From Pseudomonas flavescens (lineage in GTDB: Bacteria > Pseudomonadota > Gammaproteobacteria > Pseudomonadales > Pseudomonadaceae), in assembly GCF_013408425.1 (NCBI RefSeq), contig NZ_JACBYV010000001.1, positions 4,216,001-4,280,000 on the forward strand: a stretch of 64,000 nucleotides of DNA, in the 5' to 3' direction. The translations under genes and the position numbers were made by a program. Each line of letters starts with the position of its first letter. The stretch's first letter is position 1. This document shows, in pieces, positions 44,808-54,125 of the stretch. The notes under the pieces are model-generated. The model saw nothing but the letters and a program-made list of their open reading frames with translations. It made no database searches and had not been told where the DNA came from.

Positions 44808-46007
44808 ATGCTGGAACCCCTAGTGCAGGTATCGAACTCGCAGCAGCATCTCATATGCATCCGGATACACGATTTCATTGCTGGACGCTGGCTCGTCTTC
44901 GGCTATCTAGTTTTACTCACTGGCCTGTTCTGGGTCAGTGACGGCAGCCATTACAAAAAAATCTACTACGTCATGTTCGCAGCCCCAGCTTTGCTAGGAC
45001 TCGTACTTGCACCCAGGCAGATCAAACCGATTCTGAGCGAGCCAGTCCTGCTGAGTTTCCTGGCGCTGACTGCATGGTTGCTGATCAGCATGGGCTGGAC
45101 CCGTGCCGAAGACGACCTCGGCAGTTTGGCCAAGCGGCCTCTCTACGTGTTCATGTTATTCGCAGGTTGCGCGCTGATCGCTCTCAAGAGCGAAGTCCTG
45201 CTTTTGAAAACATTGCGCATCGGCGCCGGCTTGGGCGCACTGGCGGCTCTCGTCAATATCGTGTGGTTCCTGCAGCACGCAACCCCAGGTGAGCGGCTGA
45301 TCGGTAGCGGGGCTCTGCGCAATCCATTGCTGACCTCTCATGTGCTGGGGTTTCTATGCACCTACTGGGTGGCCGCCTGGTTATCACGCAGTGAGCGCCA
45401 TGACTGGCTGCCAATTCTCATGGCTCTTCCCCTCCTGGCCGCGCTGCTCGCCACAGGTTCGCGGACCCCATTGATGGGCCTGGCTTTGACCAGCGTCTGG
45501 ATGCTGCTGATGAGCGGAAAACGCGCGATCCTTCTGGTAGGCGCCCTGCTGATCGGGGCGAGTGCCGCATACCTGGCATTTCCGGAAATACTTCTCCAGC
45601 GCGGCATGTCATATCGACCCGAGCTCTGGGCCGACGCGGTACGTCAGGCGGGCCAGCACCTCTGGCTTGGCTCGGGCTATGAGAGCAAATTCGTTTTCGA
45701 CATTGCCGGGGTTGGCTACCTGCTGCATGACCCGCACAATGTCGAGCTCGCGGTACTCCTCGAACTGGGGCTTATCGGTCTTGGCTTGTGGACTGCCATG
45801 TATGCATTCGCGCTTTTGCGTTGCCTGCGCCTGCGTGCAGAGCCGCACTTCCAGATCGCATCGGCGCTATTGATCTACGGACTGTGTGCCGGACTGACCG
45901 AGGGTGGCAATTATCTTTCACGTCCCAACGAGAGCTGGTTCCTGATCTGGATACCACTGGCGCTGCTATGCGCTCTTTCCATTCGGCATAGGCAGTCGCA
46001 AGCATGA
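44808..46007 (+). CDS. waaL: WaaL, O-antigen ligase
   Basis: 399 residues with 10 or more helices. Wzy/WaaL family: the large periplasmic loop includes RPELWADAVRQAGQHLWLGSG and the conserved HDPHNVELAVLLELG with the key His; the segment TGSRTPLMGLALTSVW before it is also conserved. It joins O-antigen polysaccharide to the lipid A-core in the periplasm. Divergent from mig-14. The kinase-like gene that follows overlaps by 4 nt (ATGA). Confidence 0.9.
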   Translation: MLEPLVQVSNSQQHLICIRIHDFIAGRWLVFGYLVLLTGLFWVSDGSHYKKIYYVMFAAPALLGLVLAPRQIKPILSEPVLLSFLALTAWLLISMGWTRAEDDLGSLAKRPLYVFMLFAGCALIALKSEVLLLKTLRIGAGLGALAALVNIVWFLQHATPGERLIGSGALRNPLLTSHVLGFLCTYWVAAWLSRSERHDWLPILMALPLLAALLATGSRTPLMGLALTSVWMLLMSGKRAILLVGALLIGASAAYLAFPEILLQRGMSYRPELWADAVRQAGQHLWLGSGYESKFVFDIAGVGYLLHDPHNVELAVLLELGLIGLGLWTAMYAFALLRCLRLRAEPHFQIASALLIYGLCAGLTEGGNYLSRPNESWFLIWIPLALLCALSIRHRQSQA

Positions 46008-46669
46008 AGCGTATCGAACCCGCACAGCTGGACGGACTGCTCAAGGACGCCAGAACCATTGAAGAGGATGGCCTGGGCATAAAGGTCGCCGAACTCAAGG
46101 AGGGCGACTTCCTCAAACTGTACCGGCGCAAGCGGCTGCTGTCTTCCGATCTGTGGGATCTGCCTGCGCAACGGTTCGCAGACAATGCAAACGGCCTGCT
46201 GAACCTGGGCATCTCCGCCCCTAAGGTTCTCGAGGTGCTGATGATCAGTGAACGCCGCCTCAGCGCGGTGCGCTATCAGCCATTGCCTGGCGACACGCTG
46301 CGCAATCACCTGCGCAAATCAGATGCTGCGACACGCTCTCGAGACGTGATGCGCTTCGGAAGCTTTCTCGGTGAACTGCATCAGTGCGGCGTGTACTTTC
46401 GCTCACTGCACCTGGGAAATGTGCTGCTGCTGCCAGACGGGAGCTTCGGCCTGATCGACCTGTCGGACATGAAACTCGAGCGCAATGCATTGCCCCCCTG
46501 GAAGCGCCGCCGCAATTTGCAGCACATCCTGAGATACCCGGAAGATATCGGCTGGCTAACCGAGCAACACCGCGAAGACTGGGTAGCAGGCTACGCAAAG
46601 AGCGTCAGCACTCGCAGCGCCGAGCGCTTTTCTCGCGACCTGAAAAAATGGCTGTCGGCGACGCAGTGA
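46004..46669 (+). CDS. LPS kinase-like protein with degenerate catalytic loop
   Basis: 221 residues. Kinase-like fold of the LPS/toluene-tolerance group: an N-lobe with FLKLYRRKRLLSSDLWD, then LGELHQCGVYFRSLHLGNVLLL and LIDLSDMKLER. In active relatives the loop is VxHRDLHxxN; here the His and Asp are replaced (VYFRSLHLGN), while the metal-binding Asp of IDLSD is kept. So it may be a pseudokinase or bind another group. Translated together with waaL, so a role in core assembly or ligation is likely. Confidence 0.8.
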   Translation: MKRIEPAQLDGLLKDARTIEEDGLGIKVAELKEGDFLKLYRRKRLLSSDLWDLPAQRFADNANGLLNLGISAPKVLEVLMISERRLSAVRYQPLPGDTLRNHLRKSDAATRSRDVMRFGSFLGELHQCGVYFRSLHLGNVLLLPDGSFGLIDLSDMKLERNALPPWKRRRNLQHILRYPEDIGWLTEQHREDWVAGYAKSVSTRSAERFSRDLKKWLSATQ

Positions 46670-46718
46670 AGGATGACGGACATGCCGCACTTGCCGCACT
46701 TGCCGCCAAGTGCAGGTG

Positions 46719-47603
46719 TCAGGCAGTTCGTGTGAAACAGTAGCGCCAGAGCCCCTTGAGCGTCTTGAGATTGCGCGAGCGCCAAGGAATCTGAGCCAAC
46801 AACTCACCTGCCAACGCCCTATCTTCATTCGCGACCTTGGCAAACATCGCGTTCAGATAACGCAACCGAGTCGCTTCATAGCCCGGATGCTCCTCGAAAC
46901 GCTTGTAGATTGCGAGCTCGGTCTCGATCATCAATCGGCGGTTCTTGTAAGTATTGCTGCCATGCACGCGATAGAGAGCGAGCGGCTCTGCCAATATGTC
47001 GATGAAGTACCCGGCGTGAGCGATACGAAGCTCTACGTAGTAATCCTCGATGCGAATGGATGGATCGAAACCACCAACCGTCTCAAGCGCGTCGCGACGA
47101 AATAGCAAGGTTGGCGCAGGTGGCCCAGGCTTTCGATCCATGAACAGATCATCGAAATCGAGCCGCCGAGCGGGGCGATGACGCTGCTTCTTGTCAGGCA
47201 GCGGCTTTCCGTCACCGTCGATCAGAACGATACCACCGGCACAGATGCCGGTTTCTGGATGCTGCTCCATGAATGCGATCTGCAATGACAGACGCTCGGG
47301 GAGCATGACGTCATCCGAGCCCAGCGGAGCGATATAGCGACCTGCGCTGCGAGCGATCATCTCATTGAGCGTGCTACAGAGCCCCTTGTTCGCCTGGGCC
47401 ACGAAATCGAACCCGAGTTCTTCCTGCAGCCGCCTGATCACCGTCACACTGTCGTCGCGCGAGCCATCGTCGACCACCAGCAACTCTATATTGGGATAAT
47501 CCTGCGCATAGACGCTGCGGATGCTCGCCTCGATGAAGTCAGCATGGTTGTAGGAGGAAATCAGTACTGAAACCAGCGGCAGCGCGGCCTGAATCTCTGT
47601 CAT
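46719..47603 (-). CDS. Family-2 glycosyltransferase (WapR-like)
   Basis: 294 residues. GT-A fold: LVSVLISSYNHADFIEASIR, then VVDDGSRDDSV and the metal motif region LGSDDVMLPERLS. The pattern fits rhamnosyltransferases of the Pseudomonas outer core (WapR/MigA). Full-length similarity to the product of the gene at 58285 shows a paralogous pair. The ATG overlaps the upstream GT4 stop by 4 nt. Last gene of a five-gene coupled operon; converges with the kinase-like gene at 46669. Confidence 0.85.
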   Translation of the reverse strand: MTEIQAALPLVSVLISSYNHADFIEASIRSVYAQDYPNIELLVVDDGSRDDSVTVIRRLQEELGFDFVAQANKGLCSTLNEMIARSAGRYIAPLGSDDVMLPERLSLQIAFMEQHPETGICAGGIVLIDGDGKPLPDKKQRHRPARRLDFDDLFMDRKPGPPAPTLLFRRDALETVGGFDPSIRIEDYYVELRIAHAGYFIDILAEPLALYRVHGSNTYKNRRLMIETELAIYKRFEEHPGYEATRLRYLNAMFAKVANEDRALAGELLAQIPWRSRNLKTLKGLWRYCFTRTA

Positions 47604-48745
47604 GTAAACGCTCCTTCGACCGGCCGATCACCCTCGAGGAGCGCACGGTACTTGTTACGAAAATCTTCGATGTCGTGCTCACGCCGCAGGTACTGATAAG
47701 CACGCTCCCCATCCTCGGCACGCGCAGCCTCGCTGTCAGCAAGACAGGCACGCAGTTGCTCGGTCAGGGAAGAGACATCGCCAGGCGCGAACGAACGCCC
47801 ACCCGCCCCGCTCAGCAAGGGCCGCATCGCAGGAATGTCAGAGCCGAGTACCGGCAATCGACCGCACATGCCTTCCAGCAACGCAAGACCAAGCCCCTCC
47901 TGCAGCGAGGGCATGACGAAAACGTCGAATGCCTTCACATAACGCATGGCATCTGGCCGAGTACCACAGAGATGCACGCGCTTTTGCAACCCAAGCTCGG
48001 CAATCAACGCCGCCAGGTTGTCAGCTTCGCGGCCGCCACCGATGATTGCCAGGTTCACGTGCGGGTACTCGTCACTCAGGGCGGAAAATGCCCGAATGAG
48101 ATACACGTGTCCCTTGATGGGCACCAACCGACCTATCGCACCGATGATCAGGGCTTCGGATGGTAGCTCCAAAGCTTGCCGTGCCTGGTCGCGCGACAGC
48201 TGAAGAGATTCAGCCAGGTCGATATCCAGGGCGTTGGTTATCGCCACCGTATTGGCGCTGGTAAAACCACAGCGCAACGCGATCAGATAATCGGCTACAG
48301 CCGGCGACACGCCAACGAAGCGCCAGCACTCGTCGATCGATCGCCTGGCCTGCCAGCGCCGATAGAAGCGATCGTATTCACCAAAACCGTGTGACACCCC
48401 GATGCATCGCGGGATGCGCAATGTCTTGTTGAGGTGCATGAACAGGTTGACGGTCTTGAAGCGATGCAACAGCACCACATCGAAGCCCTCCTCCTGACAG
48501 AACGCCAGCAAGCGCCTGCGTACCTTGAGACGCAGCCCGCTCATGTCCTTTTCAGTGAATTCGAAGAACACCTGGCGTCGGCCGGAATGTTGCGCATCTT
48601 CCGCCGGCCGTCCCTCGAGATAAGCGTTGACCACATCGAAACGTTCGGCTGGCAAGCCTTGCAGAATCTGCTCCCCCAGATCGGAGTTGGTATCCGCAGC
48701 GTTATAGCGAGTCTGCAGTTGCAGGACTTTCAGAACCTTAGCCAT
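47600..48745 (-). CDS. Family-4 glycosyltransferase (Ssg-like)
   Basis: 381 residues. GT-B fold: MAKVLKVLQLQTRYNAADTN at the N-terminus, IIGAIGRLVPIKGHVYLIRA in the linker, and the nucleotide-sugar region MPSLQEGLGLALLEGMCGRLP. This looks like Ssg (PA5001), a surface-sugar glycosyltransferase beside wapR in P. aeruginosa. Start at 48745 overlaps the upstream gene by 8 nt. Related to the WapH-like protein at 59187. Confidence 0.85.
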   Translation of the reverse strand: MAKVLKVLQLQTRYNAADTNSDLGEQILQGLPAERFDVVNAYLEGRPAEDAQHSGRRQVFFEFTEKDMSGLRLKVRRRLLAFCQEEGFDVVLLHRFKTVNLFMHLNKTLRIPRCIGVSHGFGEYDRFYRRWQARRSIDECWRFVGVSPAVADYLIALRCGFTSANTVAITNALDIDLAESLQLSRDQARQALELPSEALIIGAIGRLVPIKGHVYLIRAFSALSDEYPHVNLAIIGGGREADNLAALIAELGLQKRVHLCGTRPDAMRYVKAFDVFVMPSLQEGLGLALLEGMCGRLPVLGSDIPAMRPLLSGAGGRSFAPGDVSSLTEQLRACLADSEAARAEDGERAYQYLRREHDIEDFRNKYRALLEGDRPVEGAFT

Positions 48746-49649
48746 AAGGTCGCCCCATCCAGAGGCGAAGCGCCTTTCGGGAGTAGGAGAGCTTGAATAG
48801 CACCTTCCAATCACTGCTCACGGCCTGGCAGTAGAACTGCTTCGCTGCCCTGAAATCTCCGGCCAGGTAGGCACTACGAAATAGGGAAAGGCAACGCTGC
48901 TGATAGAAAGGCGCGCGTAGCTCCTGCAGCGCCGCCGGCAGTCGATCAAAAACCTCATCGACCAGCCCAACGCCTCCCGCGAGGCTCGACACGAAGTCGT
49001 GGCGAAGACTGTCGCTGTGCTTGTGAATCATCGCCAGCGGCTCTGGCAAAAGCGAAACGGGATAGGTCGCCAGTGTTTGCGCAAAGACCGGAATATCTTC
49101 GGCATTACGGAAGCGCTCGGGATAATTTCCCGCCTGAAAAATCGAGCGATGCATCACGCAGGCGCCATTGGAAATGCTCAGTGTCTTGTCCAGCAGGTAG
49201 GCCCGCACACGCAGCAGGGGGGTATCAGGAAGACGCTCGGGAGAATGCCGGCGACGGCGACCTTCCTGATCAACCGACCAATGTCCGCCGATGACCATGC
49301 GAGACTGCTCATTCAGGGCCAAGTGCGCACGGATCAGCGACAGGCTATCCGGTGCCATCTCGTCGTCCGCATCGAGAAATACCAACCAGTCATGACGCGC
49401 CAGCTCGATCCCGAGATTGCGCACAGATGCCAATCCCCCATTGCTCTTGCGTAGTGACCTGAACCGTCCGGGAAACTCCGCCTCCAAAGCCTCGACGACC
49501 TGTGGCGTGTTATCCGTCGACCCATCATCGATGATCAATAGCTCATCATCTTCGCCCAGCTGAGACATGACGGAGCGAACTGTCCTGGCCAGGGTAGAGG
49601 CATAGTTATAGGCAGGAATGACGATAGTGATCGCTGCAAAGCCACTCAT
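48738..49649 (-). CDS. Family-2 glycosyltransferase
   Basis: 303 residues. GT-A: ITIVIPAYNYASTLARTVRS, LIIDDGSTDNTPQVV, DWLVFLDADDEMAPDSLSL, and ISNGACVMHRSIFQAGNYPE. Cytoplasmic, membrane-associated by inference. The start overlaps the GT9 stop by 4 nt (ATGA). Acceptor and sugar unknown. Confidence 0.87.
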   Translation of the reverse strand: MSGFAAITIVIPAYNYASTLARTVRSVMSQLGEDDELLIIDDGSTDNTPQVVEALEAEFPGRFRSLRKSNGGLASVRNLGIELARHDWLVFLDADDEMAPDSLSLIRAHLALNEQSRMVIGGHWSVDQEGRRRRHSPERLPDTPLLRVRAYLLDKTLSISNGACVMHRSIFQAGNYPERFRNAEDIPVFAQTLATYPVSLLPEPLAMIHKHSDSLRHDFVSSLAGGVGLVDEVFDRLPAALQELRAPFYQQRCLSLFRSAYLAGDFRAAKQFYCQAVSSDWKVLFKLSYSRKALRLWMGRPYG

Positions 49650-50701
49650 TTCTGCCCCACCTTAACCTGCTGGCTCAATGCTCGAAAGCCGCGAGCGACG
49701 CGATTGACACTCATGAAAAAAGCCCAGTGATTCCGCAGAAAACTCAACGAAAAGGCCGGGCGCACAACCCGACCTCGCCCCCACCCCGGACGCCAGCAAA
49801 ACCCATCGCTACGCTTGCGGTACAACGTCAGGACGGGGATGCCAAGAGCAGAAGCCAGATGCCCCACCCCGGAGTCATTGCCAATTACATAACCGGACTC
49901 ATAGAGATGACCGGCAAGGGCTTTGGCGTCGGAGAATTCAGGCACGTCGAATTCAGGTTCGAATACATGCAGATATTCGTGCCTTTCTTTAGGCGACAGA
50001 ACGAACTGCGGTTGATAGCCAGCAGCACGTAATCGCCGGGCCAACGCCAGGTATTTCTCAGCGGGCCAGTTCTTCTTTGCGTTATAGGAGAGCGGATGAA
50101 GCATCACGCGCTGCGCGTGGCGACGGTGCGCTAGCGTCGAAGGCACCTGCATGCCGATATCGTCGCAGGCGTGAGCCAGCCCCAAGCGAGAGCGGCAAAA
50201 GGCTACGGCCTGCTCGACCATGCTGGCATGGTCATCAGGCAGGCAACGCAGCGGGCCCGCAGCCGCAGCCAAGGGCGCTAGCAAAAGCGACTTTTCCGCG
50301 GGCAGCCGCGCTAACGCCTCAGTTGCAGGTTGCTCGATGAAACGAGGGTCCACACGCAGCGTGCCAACGAAGACATAGCGTCGCGCAAGTTCACTCGCAG
50401 CCTCACCGTGACGCGTAAGCATGCTGCCCAGGTCGGAAATAACCAGATCGAAATCGTCCAGAACGGCGAACGTCTCGTCAGGAGCGGGCAGACAGCGCGC
50501 CTCGAAGAGTGGCAACCATTCATTGAGTGCGCCGAAGTGGTTGCTCAGTACCGTCACGTTATAACCGGCTCTGGCGAGATTGGCAGCCAGAACCAGATAA
50601 ATGCACCCGTCGCCAAGCCCCATCGACGGGACCAGGGCAAGCCTGCAGTCAGCCGGCAATGCGGCCAAGCGGGTACTGGCCTCTTGTATAACATCAGCCA
50701 T
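49646..50701 (-). CDS. Family-9 (heptosyltransferase-like) glycosyltransferase
   Basis: 351 residues. GT-B fold with heptosyltransferase signatures: LALVPSMGLGDGCIYLVLAA at the N-terminus, VMLHPLSYNAKKNWPAEKYL in the C-terminal half, and YVIGNDSGVGHLASALGIPV. Start ATG at 50701 (MADVIQEASTR) follows AAGGAG. This is an extra member beyond the WaaC/WaaF genes expected elsewhere. It begins in the stop of the preceding short ORF (TGATG). Confidence 0.87.
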   Translation of the reverse strand: MADVIQEASTRLAALPADCRLALVPSMGLGDGCIYLVLAANLARAGYNVTVLSNHFGALNEWLPLFEARCLPAPDETFAVLDDFDLVISDLGSMLTRHGEAASELARRYVFVGTLRVDPRFIEQPATEALARLPAEKSLLLAPLAAAAGPLRCLPDDHASMVEQAVAFCRSRLGLAHACDDIGMQVPSTLAHRRHAQRVMLHPLSYNAKKNWPAEKYLALARRLRAAGYQPQFVLSPKERHEYLHVFEPEFDVPEFSDAKALAGHLYESGYVIGNDSGVGHLASALGIPVLTLYRKRSDGFCWRPGWGRGRVVRPAFSLSFLRNHWAFFMSVNRVARGFRALSQQVKVGQK

Positions 50702-51045
50702 CAGAACTCCTTGATAACCCGAATATCGTCCATGATCGGGCGCGCACGCGCGCAGAAGAACATGCTCAGGCCGTAGCTGAGCGTTCTGCAACTGCGCGCA
50801 GCAGCGCTGCCATTTTTCTTGTGAAGCGCCCTGAAAGCCTCAGGACATGAAAATTGCAATGCATCGCTCCCACTTGGCCAGGCACGCGAGAAACCATGAT
50901 CAGTTATCCGTTGAACACTCGCGCCGCCGCTCGGCTCGGATTGGAACAGGGCCATACGAAGCCATATCGACGCTTGGCTGTACGCAGAAATCACCGTACT
51001 CATCAAAAACAGTGGCGATAGTGAGTAACTCATTGTGAATTCCAC
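50701..51045 (-). CDS. Unassigned 114-residue ORF coupled to the GT9 gene
   Basis: 114 residues from 51045, or 110 from 51033: a hydrophobic N-terminus (MSYSLSPLFLMSTVISAYSQ), then a mixed polar region ending PIMDDIRVIKEF. The stop TGA shares one base with the next ATG, as in coupled genes, and the last third has codon use like the neighbours. I recognise no domain. It may be a small gene or the 3' remnant of a transferase gene. Confidence 0.4.
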   Translation of the reverse strand: MEFTMSYSLSPLFLMSTVISAYSQASIWLRMALFQSEPSGGASVQRITDHGFSRAWPSGSDALQFSCPEAFRALHKKNGSAAARSCRTLSYGLSMFFCARARPIMDDIRVIKEF

Positions 51046-51310
51046 GTGAAATTTGAGGGCGGGCCTAATTTCCCGTTTCCAGATGGAGCACGCGACATCT
51101 GTCTGCGAACTCAGCCCGACACGATGAGATCAACGCGCCGCATGGCGCCTATCGTACGTACGTAGCCAACAACAAAGAATGCATTATCCCAAAGATGGAG
51201 GCCAAAAAGGCTCAACATGTCGGCAAGGATTTGCAGCAATCGTGGTGCGCTAATAAAGCATCACTCAGAAAGCCTCCCAACGACCCGCCGCCTGCAACCG
51301 GCGCACCGGG

Positions 51311-53137
51311 TTAACGCGCTGGCTGTTCAGGAACCTCAGCATCATCCTTTTCTTCGTCATCAAGTCCCATGGCGTGCAGGCGCGAATAGTACCCGTTGTT
51401 CGCCAGCAGTGACTCATGGGTGCCTCGTTCGACAATACGGCCCTGATCCATCACGAGAATCAGGTCGGCTTTCTCGATAGTGGACAGCCGATGGGCAATT
51501 ACCAGCGTTGTACGCCCCTCCATGACCTTGTCCAAAGCAGCCTGGATATAGCGCTCCGACTCCGTGTCGAGAGCAGAAGTCGCTTCGTCCAGAATCAATA
51601 GGGGGGCGCTTTTCAACAGCGCCCTGGCAATGGCCAGACGCTGCCGCTGACCACCGGAAAGCATGACACCGTTCTCACCCACCTTGGTGTCGAACCCCTG
51701 CGGAAGCAGCTCAATGAACTCACTGGCATAGGCCGCACTCGCAGCCTGCTCGACGTCCTCACGGGGCAAGTGCCGAAGGTCACCGTAAGCGATGTTGTTC
51801 AATACGGTGTCATTGAAAAGCGAGACCTGCTGAGTGACCAGGGCGATATGTTTTCTCAGATTTTCCACGCGGTATTCCTCTACCGGTGTACCGTCGAGAA
51901 GAATTTGCCCCTCTCCATGCTGGTAAAAACGCGGGATCAGATTGGCCAATGTCGACTTGCCACTCCCCGAGCGGCCGACCAGAGCGACCATCTGACCTGG
52001 CTCGACGGTGAAGCTGATGTCTTGCAGTACGGTCTTTTCGGTCCCCGGATAGGTGAAGCTCAGTTGCCGCACCTCAAGTGCCCCGGTAACCCGCTCTTTC
52101 TCGACCGTGCCCTGATCCGGCTCCGGCTGTTCATCCAGTTGCTCGAAGATGCTTTCAGCACCAGCCAGACCTTTCTGGATAGTCGAACTGACTTCCGAGA
52201 GCTGACGGATCGGCTTGGGCAGCAACCCCGCCGCGGTGATGTAGGCCACCAGGTCACCGACGCTGGCATCGCCCCGCAGGAACAGCACCAGAAACATCAG
52301 AAACGCCATCGCTGCATAGTTCACGAGCTGCAGGCTGGGGGTGTAGATGGCGCTGGTACGGGTCATGCGCAGTTGCTTGCGGGTGCTGTCCTCGCTCGCC
52401 TCATGGAAGCGCTCTCGCTCATAGCGCTCACCACCGAAGCTGCGTACCACGCGATAATTCTGAATCGTCTCGGACGAAACATGTGTCAACTCGCCCATGG
52501 CACTCTGAATCTTTCGACTCTGGCTGCGAAACTTCTTGCTGGCGCTTTTCACCATCAGAGCGATGAGCGGAAGAATGGCCACCATGACCATGGTCAGTTT
52601 CCAGTTCATCCACAGCAGGTAGCCAAACAGGAATACAACCGTGAGACCTTCACGCACCATCACCTTGAGCGCGTCGGTGGCCGCCCCTGTAACCGAACCG
52701 ACGTTGTAGGTGATACGGGAAATCAGATAACCCGTGGAGTGATTGTCGAAATAGCGATTGGGCAGGGTCAACAGGTTGTTGAAAAGCGCTATGCGCAGGT
52801 CCTGAACGAGCCCCAGTGAAACCCGTGCCAGATAATAGCCGCCGAGAAAGGAGCCGATGCCCTGCCATATGGTAATCAGCAGCAACGCCAGCGGCACGCC
52901 ATAAAGCAGTTGCATGCTACCCAGCAGTGGCAGCTCGACAGCCCCGGCTTCAGGCGCGGCGAGCCCGTCGACGAAGTACTTGAGCAAGCCTGCCAGCATT
53001 GGCTGGGTAGAGGCGAAAATGATGTAGCCGACCATACTGATCCCGAACATCAACCAGTAACGCTTCATGTAGCTCAACAGCCGCATATACAGCTTGAAGC
53101 TGGAGATGGACGATGGATTAGCGCTTGGATCAGGCAT
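51311..53137 (-). CDS. msbA: MsbA, lipid A-core flippase (ABC exporter)
   Basis: 608 residues. Six-helix ABC transmembrane domain (about 20-320), then the nucleotide-binding domain with Walker A VGRSGSGKST (387-396), signature LSGGQRQRLAIARALL and Walker B LLILDEATSALD. It flips lipid A-core across the inner membrane. Start MPDPSANPSSISSFKLY at 53137 fits; the longer open frame upstream does not. It lies 139 nt downstream of a kinase-like gene. Confidence 0.96.
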   Translation of the reverse strand: MPDPSANPSSISSFKLYMRLLSYMKRYWLMFGISMVGYIIFASTQPMLAGLLKYFVDGLAAPEAGAVELPLLGSMQLLYGVPLALLLITIWQGIGSFLGGYYLARVSLGLVQDLRIALFNNLLTLPNRYFDNHSTGYLISRITYNVGSVTGAATDALKVMVREGLTVVFLFGYLLWMNWKLTMVMVAILPLIALMVKSASKKFRSQSRKIQSAMGELTHVSSETIQNYRVVRSFGGERYERERFHEASEDSTRKQLRMTRTSAIYTPSLQLVNYAAMAFLMFLVLFLRGDASVGDLVAYITAAGLLPKPIRQLSEVSSTIQKGLAGAESIFEQLDEQPEPDQGTVEKERVTGALEVRQLSFTYPGTEKTVLQDISFTVEPGQMVALVGRSGSGKSTLANLIPRFYQHGEGQILLDGTPVEEYRVENLRKHIALVTQQVSLFNDTVLNNIAYGDLRHLPREDVEQAASAAYASEFIELLPQGFDTKVGENGVMLSGGQRQRLAIARALLKSAPLLILDEATSALDTESERYIQAALDKVMEGRTTLVIAHRLSTIEKADLILVMDQGRIVERGTHESLLANNGYYSRLHAMGLDDEEKDDAEVPEQPAR

Positions 53138-53276
53138 GAGATGGAGGCTCTGGGGCGAAGCGCAGGATTGTACCATCAGGGACCCTGCAACCAAATCGAC
53201 ATGGAAGCCGGTTACCCGACTCGTCCAGCCCAGAGCTGAACAGCACCGCACCGCGAGCGACAAAAGCCTTGCAGGC

Positions 53277-54020
53277 TCAGTCGACAGATCGAGCGAGATG
53301 CAGCTCCTGAGGCGGGCGCCAGCGTGTCGGCTTACGCACAAAGGCCATGCCACGCAGCTCATCGAGCAATGCCTGCACATCGAATGACGGCGTACCGGCT
53401 GCGTCACCATAAGCGCCTGCAACCTCGGACAAGCCAGACGCATCGAGCCCAAGATCGTCCAACCGTAGCATTATCTTCCTGAAATCCTCCACGGCGCCTT
53501 GCTGGCTGTAATCTCCGCCCCGCTCAAAATCCAGAACATAAGCATGTTCTGCAATCAGAAAGTTGTATGGGTTGCAGTCGCCGTGCACGATGCCGTGGGC
53601 ATGCAACCGCCCCAAGAGAGCAAGGGCCTGACGCGCCCCTGTCAGCAGCCGGTCTCCGCTGAGGGTAGCCAAAGGCACGCCTGGCAGAAAACCGGTCAGC
53701 AGCAGGCTCTCATGAAACCCGGGATGGCGTGACTCCGCATACATGAGCGGCTTCGGGGCGGGGAACGCCAGTGCCTGCAGCCTCGACAGCAGCATCGCCT
53801 CGCTTCGCAGCGGAGAACGATAGGGCCGGCGCAGGATTCGCTTCCACCAGGGCTTCATCGAGCGCCTGTAGCGTTTGACGAAGATCGAATCATCCTCGCG
53901 ATATATCTTCGCCACGGCCCGGCCTGGCGCGAACTCGACCAGCCCCTCGAAAAGCGCCAGCAATGCATTGATTTGTTTGCGCCCGAGACTGCCCTTCTGA
54001 AAAACTACTGTTTTCCCCAC
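53277..54020 (-). CDS. LPS-core kinase-like protein (PA4998-like)
   Basis: 247 residues. Kinase-like fold: VAKIYREDDSIFVKRYRRSM with the ATP-site lysines, then GIVHGDCNPYNFLI with the catalytic HGD and AYVLDFERGGDY with the metal Asp. GTG start at 54020 has a strong AAGGAGGT site. It lies just upstream of msbA, as PA4998 does in P. aeruginosa, so it probably phosphorylates core heptose before export (inference). Confidence 0.85.
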   Translation of the reverse strand: MGKTVVFQKGSLGRKQINALLALFEGLVEFAPGRAVAKIYREDDSIFVKRYRRSMKPWWKRILRRPYRSPLRSEAMLLSRLQALAFPAPKPLMYAESRHPGFHESLLLTGFLPGVPLATLSGDRLLTGARQALALLGRLHAHGIVHGDCNPYNFLIAEHAYVLDFERGGDYSQQGAVEDFRKIMLRLDDLGLDASGLSEVAGAYGDAAGTPSFDVQALLDELRGMAFVRKPTRWRPPQELHLARSVD

Positions 54021-54125
54021 ACCGCACCTCCTTGCGACGCATCCATATCTCGCAGGAAAGAACAGGCTCTGCTTCTCGCTTCGGTTTTTTCGAGTACAGC
54101 GCACCGCTGCCCCACAGGTCGAATC

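Noticed and set aside
46690..46715. CACTTG-N4-CAAGTG hairpin with a repeated CCGCACTTG between convergent genes
   Set aside because: The stem is only 6 bp and no T-run follows on either strand; too weak to call a terminator.
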